From: Kribbella sp. NBC_01245
GTDB lineage: Bacteria; Actinomycetota; Actinomycetes; Propionibacteriales; Kribbellaceae
Assembly (NCBI RefSeq): GCF_036226525.1
Contig: NZ_CP108487.1
Coordinates: 6,200,001-6,264,000 of the forward strand
DNA length: 64,000 nucleotides
Direction of reading: 5' to 3'
This document shows, in pieces, positions 52,767 through 61,742 of this stretch. Made by a program: the position numbers and the translations under genes. The notes beneath the pieces are model-generated. The model saw only the letters and a program-made list of their open reading frames with translations. It did no database searches and was not told the origin of the DNA. The first letter of the stretch is position 1. Each line of letters begins with the position of its first letter.

Positions 52767-53336
52767 ATGAGCACATCGACGGCCGACGCGTCCTCTCGCG
52801 AGCGCTTGCTGGGGGCCGCGGCCGACCTCTTCTACCGCGACGGCGTCAATGTCGGCATTGAGATCGTCTGCCGGACGGCGCACGTCTCGAAGCGGTCGAT
52901 GTACCAGATGTACCGGACGAAGGACGAGGTCATCGCGGAGAGCCTGGAGTTCCGCGCCCCTTGGTATGCGAGCCTCTTCCGGCCCGAGTCGGAGGGCGGC
53001 ACACCGCGGGAGCGGATCCTGACCGTCTTCGAGCGGCTGGAGGCGGCGACGGAAGACGACGACTACATGGGCTGCCCGTTCATCAATACGGCCGTCGAGC
53101 TGAAAAATCCCGATCACCTCGCGAGCCTGGTCGCCCGCAAACACAAACAGGCGCTGACGGACTATCTGCTCGCCGAGGCTCGCAAGGGTGGCGCGGCCGA
53201 CCCGCAAACCCTGGCCGACCAGCTCACGATCGTCTTCGACGGCGCCAACGCCCGAGCCGTCGTCCGAGCCGAGCCTCTAGGCGGCGTGGCCCTCACCATG
53301 GCCACTGCACTCCTCGACGCAGCCGGCCTCGAATAG
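52767..53336 (+). CDS. TetR-family regulator (second)
   Basis: Repressor of 189 residues with SSRERLLGAAADLFYRDGVNVGIEIVCRTAHVSKRSMYQMYRTKDEVI forming the helix-turn-helix (residues 9-56). GCPFINTAVELKNPDH in the ligand domain is characteristic of the TetR_C_33-type group that often controls SDR or transporter genes. The palindromes just upstream are its likely operators. Confidence 0.9.
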   Translation: MSTSTADASSRERLLGAAADLFYRDGVNVGIEIVCRTAHVSKRSMYQMYRTKDEVIAESLEFRAPWYASLFRPESEGGTPRERILTVFERLEAATEDDDYMGCPFINTAVELKNPDHLASLVARKHKQALTDYLLAEARKGGAADPQTLADQLTIVFDGANARAVVRAEPLGGVALTMATALLDAAGLE

Positions 53337-53358
53337 CGCCACAAAGGCGCGCGCCGAC

Positions 53359-54072
53359 GTGAGCCCCGGCTCAAGCCCCAAGCGAGCCACCCCGCGACCA
53401 GCGAAGTGCCTGCCGAATGGCCACCTCATCACCCGCAGCGAGATCGACGCCGCTATAGGCCTCCGCGCGGTAACGCTGTCCCTCCGCAACTGCGGCAAAC
53501 GCCCGCTCGTGGTCCACGGTCATCCCGCAATCGCCGTGCTCGACCGGGCCCGGCGCCCGTTCCCGATCACCGTCACCCGCGAAACCCCGGATGGCCCGCC
53601 AGAGACGTTGCAGCTCAAACCAGGCCAGACCCTCATCGCCGTACTGACCTGGCGAAACACCGTCACTGACGACGACTCGATCCTGCCGATGCAGGCCGCC
53701 TACCTCCGCGTCGCCGCCGGCCAAGGCAACCCCACCACCCTCATGCGGCGGGCGATTTCGCCTTGTGTCATGGGGATTTCGAGCCTCGCAGCGGCGTTCG
53801 GCAAGGATGACGTCGAGCGTGTGAAGCAGTTCCTCCAGGCGTACCAGCAGGCAGGCGGCTCGATCCTGGTCGCACCGGAAGACCTCATGCTGCATCGCGT
53901 CGCGGCCGAGCTGAGCAAGATCACCGAGCAGATCCGGGCCGTTCTCGGTGACCAGGATGGCCCGATCCCAGGCTGGATCGACCTCGATAAAGCCGACGAC
54001 CGGATAACCGTCGGGCTGAACCGGTTTTCCGAGGTGGGGCAAGGAATGCGGGCCCCTGGTCTTTCGCGGTGA
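53359..54072 (+). CDS. Doubtful ORF: DUF4232-like segment joined to an unrelated tail
   Basis: The first 120 or so residues (CLPNGHLITRSEIDAAIGL, LSLRNCGKRPLVVHGHPAIAVLD, TLQLKPGQTLIAVLTWRN) resemble the DUF4232 domain, which normally sits behind a lipoprotein signal; none is present here. After about residue 128 the sequence changes to a helical stretch with no DUF4232 character and with lower-GC codons around 53745-53790. The last codons fall within the terminator hairpin at 54051-54085. It may be a decayed gene fused to other sequence by deletion. A separate start at ATG 53743 is possible for the tail. Confidence 0.4.
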   Translation: MSPGSSPKRATPRPAKCLPNGHLITRSEIDAAIGLRAVTLSLRNCGKRPLVVHGHPAIAVLDRARRPFPITVTRETPDGPPETLQLKPGQTLIAVLTWRNTVTDDDSILPMQAAYLRVAAGQGNPTTLMRRAISPCVMGISSLAAAFGKDDVERVKQFLQAYQQAGGSILVAPEDLMLHRVAAELSKITEQIRAVLGDQDGPIPGWIDLDKADDRITVGLNRFSEVGQGMRAPGLSR

Positions 54073-54085
54073 AAGACCAGGGGCC
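54051..54085. terminator. Perfect 15-bp hairpin between convergent reading frames
   Basis: GGCCCCTGGTCTTTC (54051-54065) is the exact reverse complement of 54071-54085, loop 5 nt. It lies right after the stop of the minus-strand GH105 gene and overlaps the end of the doubtful ORF. Confidence 0.8.
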
Positions 54086-54089
54086 GGGC

Positions 54090-55223
54090 TCAGACCGCGA
54101 GCGGCGCTAACTCGGTGGCGGCGAGCAGGAACGCGCCCACGCCGAAGTCTGCCGTGGTGTTCGTATTGATGGGCTGGCTGGATTCCGGGCGATCGCCGAC
54201 ACCTTGGACGTAGCCGAGAAAGCCGTTCGCGTGGACGGCTGTCGCCACCATCCCGTTCCAGGCTCGCGCCGCCATCGGCAGATACGTTGCTGATGGCAAC
54301 AACCCGGCGGAGACGGCATAGGCCCCGCCATAGGCGAAGAACGACGTACCGCTGGTCTCCGGTCCGGGCAGATGTTGTGGATCGCCCAGGTTGACGTTCC
54401 AGAAGCCATCCGAACGCTGGATCGGGAGCAGCGCTGTGACCAACCGGGACAGGGTTTCGCGATACTCCGGCACGTTGCGGGCCGTGGACGGCAACGCCTT
54501 AAGGGTTTTGACATGCGCGCCGGTGACCCAGCCGTTGCCGCGAGACCAGAACACCGGCTTGCCGTTCGGCGACAGAATTCCTCCCGGTGTGAAGCGGTCG
54601 TCGCGATACCAGAGGCCGGAACTGCTTGCGTACAAGCCGCTTCCGCCTTGGATGCGCTTCGTGTGGTTGTACAACTTGTAGCCCTTGTCCGAGAACGCCA
54701 GATCGTTGCGGATGCGCCCGATCCGCGCGAAGGCGGGTAAGGCCATGTGCAGGGCGTCGTCCCACCACCAGTCATCGTTCTTGTTCGGCTGGTTGGTGAT
54801 CATCCGCCGCAAAGTGTCGGTGGCGGCTGCGATCTTGTTCGCAGACGGTTCGATCTCGTAGAGGTCGACGTAGGCCTGGATCGCATTGTGGTTATCGGCA
54901 TGCCGGGTGGTCACGCCACTGCGGATGCCGTAGGCGTGCTTCTCGGCCCAGGCGCGGGCGTAGTTGAGATAGCGAGGTTCACGAGTGAGGCGATAGAGGG
55001 CCATCAGGCCGCTGAAGAAGGTGGCACGGGCCCAGCCGTTGTCACCGGAATTGCTGTGCGAGGAGATCCACTGGTCGGCCACCCGGCGGGCGACGGCAAC
55101 GATTTCCGCGCGTGGAGGCAACTGATTGGAGGGTGCCGCAAAGGCCTTGTGGGTGGTGAAAGCGGGTAATGCGGGGGCGGCCGCAACAAGTGCGGAGCGG
55201 GTCAGAAACTGGCGTCTGTCCAT
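54090..55223 (-). CDS. Tat-exported GH88/GH105-like unsaturated glycuronyl hydrolase
   Basis: Glycoside hydrolase of 377 residues, probably secreted by the Tat route (MDRRQFLTRSALVAAAPALP). The alpha/alpha-barrel motifs of GH105 are visible: RATFFSGLMALYRLT, DDWWWDDALHMALPAFARIG (catalytic Asp candidates D155/D156), VFWSRGNGWVTGA and TSFFAYGGAYAVSAG. Enzymes of this kind remove the unsaturated uronic acid left by polysaccharide lyases. ATG at 55223 has AAAGG upstream. It is divergent from a polysaccharide lyase gene. Confidence 0.84.
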   Translation of the reverse strand: MDRRQFLTRSALVAAAPALPAFTTHKAFAAPSNQLPPRAEIVAVARRVADQWISSHSNSGDNGWARATFFSGLMALYRLTREPRYLNYARAWAEKHAYGIRSGVTTRHADNHNAIQAYVDLYEIEPSANKIAAATDTLRRMITNQPNKNDDWWWDDALHMALPAFARIGRIRNDLAFSDKGYKLYNHTKRIQGGSGLYASSSGLWYRDDRFTPGGILSPNGKPVFWSRGNGWVTGAHVKTLKALPSTARNVPEYRETLSRLVTALLPIQRSDGFWNVNLGDPQHLPGPETSGTSFFAYGGAYAVSAGLLPSATYLPMAARAWNGMVATAVHANGFLGYVQGVGDRPESSQPINTNTTADFGVGAFLLAATELAPLAV

Positions 55224-55376
55224 GGGACAAAACCTTTCTTTGTTCCACATCCGATTTGCTATAGCCCTGGATATTGACGCGGTTACGCCCGGTCGTCAAA
55301 CTTCCGAAAAGACACTGCAAATCCGGCCGGAGCTTGCCGTTCACCGCCCCGAACGACGATCGAAGGATGCTGTCCT

Positions 55377-56594
55377 ATGCGCCCCAAAGTGCTCTATCGC
55401 GCGGTGGCCACAGCGCTCACCGCGCTGCTCGCCGCCACCGCCGGCGGGCCCGCGTCCGCCGTACCAGTTCCAGAAGGAGATCAAGCCGAAGCGGCCGTGC
55501 TCGCGCCCGCGACATTCGTCCACCCGGGGGTCGGCTCCAGCCGGGCCCAGCTCGACTTCATGCGCTCGAAGGTGCTCGCGAACGCGCAGCCCTGGAAGGC
55601 GGCGTATGACCAGATGATGGCGTCGAAGTACGCCCAGCTGAGCCGGGTGCCGAGGCCGCGCGCCGTGGTCGAATGCGGTCCGTACTCGAACCCGAACAAC
55701 GGTTGTACCGACGAGCGCGAGGACGCCATCGCGGCGTACACGCTCTCGCTGGCCTGGTATGTGACGCGCGACAATCGCTATGCCAGCAAGGCGATCGAGC
55801 TCATGGATGCCTGGTCCAACACGATCAGGGATCACACCAACAGCAACGCGCCGCTGCAGACTGCGTGGTCGGCCTCGTCCTGGCCGAAGGCTGCCGAGAT
55901 CATGAAGCACGTGTACGGCAACTGGCCGAACTCTGGCAGGTTCGGGACGATGCTGCGCAACGTGTATGTGCCGGAGATCTTCAACGGCTCCAACTCCAAC
56001 GGCAACTGGGAGTTGAGCATGATCGAGGCCTTGCAGGGCATCGGTGTGTTCCTGGAGGACAAGCCGATCTACGACAAGGCCATTGCGCTGTACCGCAACA
56101 GGGTTCCCGCATTCGTCTACCTGTCGTCCGACGGCGCCCTGCCGCGTACGAAGCCGGGGGACGGCCGCGACACCCGTGACGAGATCATTGGCTACTGGCA
56201 TGGGCAGACGACGTTCGTGACAGGTCTAACTCAGGAGACCTGTCGCGACTTCACCCACACCGGTTACGGCATCTCCGCGATCTCGCATGTGCTGGAGACG
56301 TCCCGGATTCAGGGCATCGACCTCTACCCGGAGTTCGGTGAGCGGTTGCGCCAGGCCCTCGGGTTCCAGTCCCGCTGGGAGCGCAACCTGGAGCCGGTTC
56401 CGTCCTGGCTGTGCAAGGGCACGTTGCATCGCGGATTGGGCCCGATCACCGAGGTCGGCTTCAACGCGATGTCGTTCCGGCTCGGCCATGCGATGGCCAA
56501 CACGCAGGCGTTGACCGAATCCCGCCGACCGGCTGGATCGAACAACCTCTTCGTGGCTTGGGAGACGCTCACCCACGCCAGCAACCCGAGCTAA
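55377..56594 (+). CDS. Secreted alginate-lyase-family polysaccharide lyase
   Basis: Extracellular lyase of 405 residues. A signal peptide (about 1-28, ASA) is followed by the alpha-helical toroid of the PF05426 family, with NGNWELSMIEAL (208-219) and TQETCRDFTHTGYG (285-298), both of which hold the usual active-site Asn, His and Tyr region. It could act on alginate, glucuronan or a related polyuronate. The matching GH105-like gene is divergent with 153 bp between starts, so the two probably form a small degradation set. Confidence 0.85.
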   Translation: MRPKVLYRAVATALTALLAATAGGPASAVPVPEGDQAEAAVLAPATFVHPGVGSSRAQLDFMRSKVLANAQPWKAAYDQMMASKYAQLSRVPRPRAVVECGPYSNPNNGCTDEREDAIAAYTLSLAWYVTRDNRYASKAIELMDAWSNTIRDHTNSNAPLQTAWSASSWPKAAEIMKHVYGNWPNSGRFGTMLRNVYVPEIFNGSNSNGNWELSMIEALQGIGVFLEDKPIYDKAIALYRNRVPAFVYLSSDGALPRTKPGDGRDTRDEIIGYWHGQTTFVTGLTQETCRDFTHTGYGISAISHVLETSRIQGIDLYPEFGERLRQALGFQSRWERNLEPVPSWLCKGTLHRGLGPITEVGFNAMSFRLGHAMANTQALTESRRPAGSNNLFVAWETLTHASNPS

Positions 56595-56606
56595 AGAACC
56601 GTCTTC

Positions 56607-56644
56607 AGGAGCCCTGCCTTGCACTTGCACAAGGCGGGGCTCCT
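56607..56644. terminator. Hairpin between convergent lyase and SIP genes
   Basis: AGGAGCCCTGCCTTG (56607-56621) pairs with 56630-56644 with one wobble and an 8-nt loop, 12 nt after the lyase stop. Confidence 0.75.
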
Positions 56645-56651
56645 AGAGGCG

Positions 56652-57488
56652 TCAGATCTGGGCTTCGCCGCGCTTCCAGTAACCCTGGAAGGAGATCGCC
56701 GACTTCGGCAGGCCGACCGCGTTCACCAGATGGCGACGGGCCGCCTTGATCATGCCGGACTCGCCCGCGACCCAGGCATAGTCCACGTCGAACGGAACCT
56801 GCGCCGCCTTGAGCGCCTCCATCACGCTGCGAGGCGCATCGTCCGGTCCACCGGTCTGCGCGGCCCAGGTGATGTCGGTCCGGCCCGGGCTCGGCAGCGC
56901 GCGGATATCGCGAATGTCCGGCACCTCGACGAAGACAGTCGCCTGTACGTCGCTGGGCAGCTCCTCGAGAATCCCCGCCAACGCCGGCAGGGCAGTCTCG
57001 TCCGCGATCAGTAGGCGTCGCTTGCTCGTCGGCGGCGGCACGTAGTCAACGCCGGACTGCAGCAGGCCCTTGGTGCTGGTGGTGTCGACCGCGAACGGAA
57101 TGATCAGGCCGATCGACTGGCCGACGGTCACGTCCGACACCCAGGCCGAGGCCGGGCCGTTGACGCCGTGCAGCACGAACTCGATGTCCATCTCGGAGAC
57201 CGCCGGGCGCAGCGCGCGCACGGTATACGTCCGCATGATGAAACGCGCTTCTGGCTCGGTGGCACACCACTCGGCGTACCACTCGGGGCCGGACGGCAGC
57301 CGCAGCTCGCTGCCGTCGGGCGGGGAGAGCAGGATCTTGATGCGCTGGTCCGGGCCCGCCGTCACGGCCTCGGTGATCCGCGGCGCGACGAAGGTCACGC
57401 GGCGCAGGTGGGGGCTCAGGTCCTCGATCGCCGCCACGGTCGCGAGAACCGAGTCGAACGCGATCGGGCGTTCGAGCACTGTGGTCAT
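56652..57488 (-). CDS. Siderophore-interacting protein (FAD ferric-siderophore reductase)
   Basis: Cytoplasmic flavoprotein of 278 residues that reduces imported ferric siderophores to release iron. The FAD-binding motif RTYTVR is at 86-91; a ferredoxin-reductase-like NAD(P) domain follows, with AWVAGESGMIKAARRHLV. It is the SIP/ViuB family (FAD_binding_9 plus SIP). It is divergent from the iron importer operon and shares the iron box between them. Confidence 0.92.
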   Translation of the reverse strand: MTTVLERPIAFDSVLATVAAIEDLSPHLRRVTFVAPRITEAVTAGPDQRIKILLSPPDGSELRLPSGPEWYAEWCATEPEARFIMRTYTVRALRPAVSEMDIEFVLHGVNGPASAWVSDVTVGQSIGLIIPFAVDTTSTKGLLQSGVDYVPPPTSKRRLLIADETALPALAGILEELPSDVQATVFVEVPDIRDIRALPSPGRTDITWAAQTGGPDDAPRSVMEALKAAQVPFDVDYAWVAGESGMIKAARRHLVNAVGLPKSAISFQGYWKRGEAQI

Positions 57489-57556
57489 GCCTGATCTCCG
57501 AACAGGTCGCAGGGGTGCAGAGGGCAGCGTCGCGGGACGGCGCTATGCTGACTGCC

Positions 57557-57575
57557 TCAGGTTAGCCTTACCTAA
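57557..57575. promoter_or_regulatory. IdeR/DmdR-type iron box
   Basis: TCAGGTTAGCCTTACCTAA matches the 19-bp consensus TTAGGTTAGsCTAACCTAA at 17 positions. It lies between the divergent SIP (start 57488) and FecCD (start 57593) genes, so both are probably repressed by DmdR/IdeR with ferrous iron. Confidence 0.85.
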
Positions 57576-57592
57576 GAGGATATAGGAACCCC

Positions 57593-58666
57593 ATGCCATC
57601 GCCGACCGCCCCGCCGATAGCCGCTGCGGCCATCCGGCCTGACGCCGACCGCCCGCGCCGGACCCGGCGTGGTTCCACGTTGGCGCTGCTGCTGCTCGGT
57701 GTCGCCGTCGTACTGCTCGTCGTGGTGGCGCTCAGCATCGCGATCGGCTCGCGCGGGATTCCGCTCGGCACGGTGTTCGACGCGTTCCGGCACTTCGACC
57801 CGGAGAACACCGATCACGTGATCGTGCGATCCGTCCGCATGCCGAGAACGATCGTCGGCCTGCTGGTCGGCATCGCGCTCGGTCTGGCCGGTGCGCTGAT
57901 GCAGGGCGTGACCCGCAACCCGCTGGCCGATCCCGGCATCCTCGGCGTCAACGGTGGTGCCGCGCTCTTTGTTGTCATCGGCATCTACTTCTTCGGTCTG
58001 ACCAGCCTGAAGTCCTATGTCTGGCTGGCCTTTCTCGGCGCGGCCGTCGCCGCGGTGGCGGTCTACCTGCTCGGTTCGCTCGGCCGCGAGGGCGCGACGC
58101 CGGTCAAACTCGCGCTCGCCGGCGCTGCGCTGACCGCGATGTTCGGGTCGCTCACGACGGCGATGCTGATCGGCGACGTGCAGACGTTCGACCAGTTCCG
58201 GTTCTGGCAGGTCGGCTCGCTGTCCAATCGCGACTACGCGATCGCGGCCCAGGTGGCGCCGTTCATCCTGGTCGGTATCCCGCTCGCGCTGATCACCGGC
58301 CGGGTGCTGAACGCGCTCTCCCTCGGTGATGACGTCGCCCGCTCGCTCGGTCAGCGCGTCGGTATGGCCCGGGCCTTCACCGCACTCACCGTGGTGCTGC
58401 TCTGTGGCGCGGCGACCGCGGCGGCCGGGCCGATCGGCTTCATCGGCTTGACCATTCCGCACATCGCGCGCCTGATCACCGGGCCGGACTATCGCTGGAT
58501 CCTGCCGTACTCGATGCTGCTCGGGCCGATCCTGCTGCTCGGCGCGGACGTCGTCGGCCGGGTCATCGCCCAGCCGACCGAGCTCCAGGTCGGCATCACC
58601 ACGGCCGTGATCGGGGCGCCGTTCTTCATCGCGCTGGTCCGTCGCCGGAAGCTGGCCGAGCTCTGA
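57593..58666 (+). CDS. Siderophore ABC transporter permease, FecCD type (FepD-like)
   Basis: Integral membrane permease of 357 residues with about nine or ten membrane segments. Typical motifs are SVRMPRTIVGLLVGIALGLAGALMQGVTRNPLADPGILGVNGGA (spread over residues about 80-123) and AGPIGFIGLTIPHIARL near the C-terminus. It would form the transmembrane channel with the next gene product. Its stop overlaps the next ATG by one base. Confidence 0.92.
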   Translation: MPSPTAPPIAAAAIRPDADRPRRTRRGSTLALLLLGVAVVLLVVVALSIAIGSRGIPLGTVFDAFRHFDPENTDHVIVRSVRMPRTIVGLLVGIALGLAGALMQGVTRNPLADPGILGVNGGAALFVVIGIYFFGLTSLKSYVWLAFLGAAVAAVAVYLLGSLGREGATPVKLALAGAALTAMFGSLTTAMLIGDVQTFDQFRFWQVGSLSNRDYAIAAQVAPFILVGIPLALITGRVLNALSLGDDVARSLGQRVGMARAFTALTVVLLCGAATAAAGPIGFIGLTIPHIARLITGPDYRWILPYSMLLGPILLLGADVVGRVIAQPTELQVGITTAVIGAPFFIALVRRRKLAEL

Positions 58667-59724
58667 TGGCCGCACAACTCACCGCCGGGTCCGGTACGGC
58701 GTACCAGGTCATCGCGCGCTCCCGCCGGATCGCCCGCGTGCGCGGATTGCTCGTCGGGTCGATCCTGGCCGCGCTCGTGTTCGTGGTGTTCTGCGTCTCG
58801 CTGTCGGTCGGGGACTTCCCGGTGCCGGTGTCGAAGGTGGTGCCGTCGATCTTCGGCCAGGGCGACCGCGCGACCGAGTTCATCATCAACCGGCTTCGGC
58901 TGCCGCGTGCGCTCACGGGTCTGCTCGTCGGCGCCGCCCTCGGCATGTCCGGCGCGGTCTTCCAGAGCATCGCGCGCAACCCGTTGGCCAGTCCGGACAT
59001 CATCGGTATCACCGCCGGCGCGAGTGTCTCGGCCGTGTTCGCGATCCTCATCGTCGGCGTGACGGGCTGGGCGGTCTCCGGATTCGCCCTGGTCGGCGCG
59101 ATCCTCACCGCGCTCGGCATTTACGTCTTGGCGTGGCGCCAGGGCGTTTCGTCGTACCGGCTGGTCCTGGTCGGTATCGGCGTCGGCTCGGTCGCGGTCA
59201 GCGCCACGTCGTACCTGCTGACTCGCTCGAAGGTTGAGGTTGCGCAGCAGGCCCTGCTCTGGATCACCGGCAGCCTCAACGCGCGCGATTGGACGCATGT
59301 GCGCTCGCTCTCGCTGGCGTTGGTGGTGCTCGTGCCTTTGCTGTCGATCCTGGTACGGCGCTTGCGCGTGCTGCAGCTCGGGGATGACACGGCCGCCGGT
59401 CTGGGCTTGCCGGTGGAGAAGTCCCGGCTCGCGGTCATCCTGGTGGGCGTGGCTCTCGCGGCGATCGCGACGGCTGCCGCTGGACCGATCGGGTTCGTCG
59501 CGTTCGTGGCGCCGCCGATCGCGCGCTGGCTTTGCCGTTCGCCCGGGCCTTCTGTGATTCCTGCGGCGTTGGTCGGGGCGTTGGTGGTGAGCGTGTCCGA
59601 TTTTGTCGGCCAGCACCTGATCGGGGATACGCCGATGCCGGTGGGCGTGATCACGGGCGTGGTCGGTGCGCCGTACCTGCTGTTCCTGCTGGCTAGAGTC
59701 AATCGAGTGGGTCGTGGAGGATAG
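58666..59724 (+). CDS. Siderophore ABC transporter permease, FecCD type (FepG-like)
   Basis: Second permease subunit, 352 residues. It has the same fold, with RLPRALTGLLVGAALGMSGAVFQSIARNPLASPDIIGITAGAS (residues about 84-126) and AAAGPIGFVAFVAPPIARWLC. The ATG overlaps the first permease's stop (TGATG), and the next gene starts four bases after its stop, so the three transporter genes are one operon. Confidence 0.92.
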   Translation: MAAQLTAGSGTAYQVIARSRRIARVRGLLVGSILAALVFVVFCVSLSVGDFPVPVSKVVPSIFGQGDRATEFIINRLRLPRALTGLLVGAALGMSGAVFQSIARNPLASPDIIGITAGASVSAVFAILIVGVTGWAVSGFALVGAILTALGIYVLAWRQGVSSYRLVLVGIGVGSVAVSATSYLLTRSKVEVAQQALLWITGSLNARDWTHVRSLSLALVVLVPLLSILVRRLRVLQLGDDTAAGLGLPVEKSRLAVILVGVALAAIATAAAGPIGFVAFVAPPIARWLCRSPGPSVIPAALVGALVVSVSDFVGQHLIGDTPMPVGVITGVVGAPYLLFLLARVNRVGRGG

Positions 59725-59728
59725 TCGA

Positions 59729-60655
59729 ATGTCCGAAGAGCACACTCTGTCGGCGACGGGGCTGAAGGTCGCGTACGACCAGCGGGAGATCATCGAGAAC
59801 CTGTCGGTCGAGATCCCGGCCGGCAAGATCACCGTCATCGTCGGCGCGAACGCCTGCGGCAAGTCGACGCTGCTGCGAACGCTCGCGCGACTGCTCAAGG
59901 CCAAGGCGGGCACGGTCCACCTCGACGGCAAGGACATCCAGCAGATCCCGACTCGCGAGGTCGCGACCAAGCTCGGGTTGTTGCCGCAGTCGCCGAGTGC
60001 GCCGGAGGGCATCACCGTCGCGGACCTCGTTGGTCGCGGGCGTTATCCCCGGCAGAGCTGGGTCCGGCAGTGGAGCCGCGCGGACGACGAGGCCGTCGCG
60101 GGCGCGATGACGGCGACCAACGTGCTGGATCTGGCCGATCGTCCGATCGACGAGTTGTCCGGCGGTCAGAGGCAGCGGGTTTGGATCGCGATGGCGCTCG
60201 CGCAGGAGACCGGCATCCTGTTGCTGGACGAGCCGACAACGTTCCTTGACCTGACGCATCAGTTCGAGGTGCTCGATCTGCTGGTCGATCTGAATCGCCG
60301 TGACGGGCGAACCATCGTGTTGGTGCTGCACGATCTCAACCAGGCCTGCCGGTACGCCGATCACCTGATCGCGATGAAGAAGGGCGACATCGTGGTCGAG
60401 GGACGGCCGGCCGAGGTCATTACCGAGGCGGTTGTCGAGGACGTCTTCAACCTCGCGGTCAAGATCGTGCCCGACCCGGTCGCCGGTACGCCGATGGTCG
60501 TTCCGATCGGCCGCCATACCTCCTCGCCCGATTCCCACTCGCCGGACGACATCCGTCCATCTATCGCTACGGGCACTCTGCCGAACAGCACTGCCGCTAG
60601 CGCCCTGGCGGCTAGCGCTTTGGCCAACGGCGTCTGCCGGCCTCAGGATCAGTAG
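59729..60655 (+). CDS. Siderophore ABC transporter ATP-binding protein (FepC-like)
   Basis: ATPase of 308 residues that powers siderophore uptake. Walker A is GANACGKSTLL, the Q-loop LLPQSPSAP, the signature LSGGQRQRV, Walker B ILLLDEPTTFLD and the H-loop VLHDLNQA. The last 45 or so residues form a Ser/Ala/Pro-rich tail not common in FepC. ATG at 59729 has GGAGG upstream. No siderophore-binding lipoprotein gene follows, which is unusual for a complete importer. Confidence 0.94.
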   Translation: MSEEHTLSATGLKVAYDQREIIENLSVEIPAGKITVIVGANACGKSTLLRTLARLLKAKAGTVHLDGKDIQQIPTREVATKLGLLPQSPSAPEGITVADLVGRGRYPRQSWVRQWSRADDEAVAGAMTATNVLDLADRPIDELSGGQRQRVWIAMALAQETGILLLDEPTTFLDLTHQFEVLDLLVDLNRRDGRTIVLVLHDLNQACRYADHLIAMKKGDIVVEGRPAEVITEAVVEDVFNLAVKIVPDPVAGTPMVVPIGRHTSSPDSHSPDDIRPSIATGTLPNSTAASALAASALANGVCRPQDQ

Positions 60656-60755
60656 GTTCCCTTGCTCACACTTCACGCCTGAGAACTCCCAGGAGTGAGG
60701 GGACTCACTCGGGAGAGGGAGGTGCGGGCGGCCGCGCCGGGAGCACTGTGGTGAT

Positions 60756-61706
60756 GTGACCACAACGGTGGAGCCAGGCCGACAGACCGTACTACGTTCA
60801 GCTGATCGTGCGCTCGCCATTCGACAACGTACCCGGATCCGGGATGTGCTGGCGGTCGGGCGGCCGGCGTTCTGGGCAGTGTCGGTAGTCCCTTACTACG
60901 TTGGGGTTCTGCTCGCCACGCACCGGCTGATCCCGGTGCCCCAGGACTGGCCGCGGCTGCTTGTCGGAGCCCTGGTGATGGGGCCGATGCTCTGGTTGTC
61001 GGTGCTCGCGATCAACGATGCGTACGACCTGCCGGGCGATCTCCTGAACCCGAGGAAGTCGAAGTCCCCACTGCTCGATGGACGCGTCTCGGTCCGGACG
61101 GCCAAGTGGATAGCGGCGATCGCCGGAATCGCTTCGCTGGCGGCCGGGCTCGCGGTCGGAGCGGTCTTCGCGCTCGGGGTGCTGCTCGCCGTCGTACTCG
61201 GTTATGCCTACAGCGTCCCGCCTGTGCGCCTGAAGACGCGGGCCGGATTCGACGTTGCCGTGAATTCCCTTGCCCTGGGCACCTTCGGGCCGCTCGCGGG
61301 CTGGGCGGCGGTGACGTCTGACCTCAGTGGATTCCCTTGGTTGATGGCGTTGCAGGGCACATTGGTTGCCGTCGGCCTCTATCTGCCGACCACGCTGGCC
61401 GACCTCGAAGCGGATCGGGCCGCCCGGTATCGGACGATCGCGGTTCGGCTTGGCGCGAGCACGACGTACCGGCTGGGGTTCGCGGCGTGGATCGCGGCCG
61501 CCGGGTTGTCCGTCGTACTGGCAGCCACGGACACGATCATCCCGCGCAGCATGCTCGTCCTGGAAGTCGTGATGGTTCCGGTGCTCGTCGCGGCGTACCG
61601 ACGGCTGATCGGCCCTGGTCAGACCTTCAAGGGCGTCATCGTCCTCGCCTTCCTCTTCCTCTGCCCGTGCGCCACGTTCGCCCTCACGTACGTTGGGATC
61701 ATCTAG
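60756..61706 (+). CDS. UbiA-family prenyltransferase
   Basis: Integral membrane prenyltransferase of 316 residues, about eight membrane segments. Both Asp-rich motifs are present: NDAYDLPGD (87-95) and DLEAD (216-220). UbiA members attach a prenyl chain to an aromatic or other acceptor, as in menaquinone, chlorophyll or secondary-metabolite synthesis. This one resembles the BchG/ChlG and secondary-metabolite branch more than MenA, but the substrate is not clear. GTG at 60756 is the likely start. A 2OG-oxygenase gene follows 36 bp later. Confidence 0.88.
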   Translation: MTTTVEPGRQTVLRSADRALAIRQRTRIRDVLAVGRPAFWAVSVVPYYVGVLLATHRLIPVPQDWPRLLVGALVMGPMLWLSVLAINDAYDLPGDLLNPRKSKSPLLDGRVSVRTAKWIAAIAGIASLAAGLAVGAVFALGVLLAVVLGYAYSVPPVRLKTRAGFDVAVNSLALGTFGPLAGWAAVTSDLSGFPWLMALQGTLVAVGLYLPTTLADLEADRAARYRTIAVRLGASTTYRLGFAAWIAAAGLSVVLAATDTIIPRSMLVLEVVMVPVLVAAYRRLIGPGQTFKGVIVLAFLFLCPCATFALTYVGII

Positions 61707-61742
61707 CCCTCACACCATCGCGGCTGGACGCGTTCTACCGGT

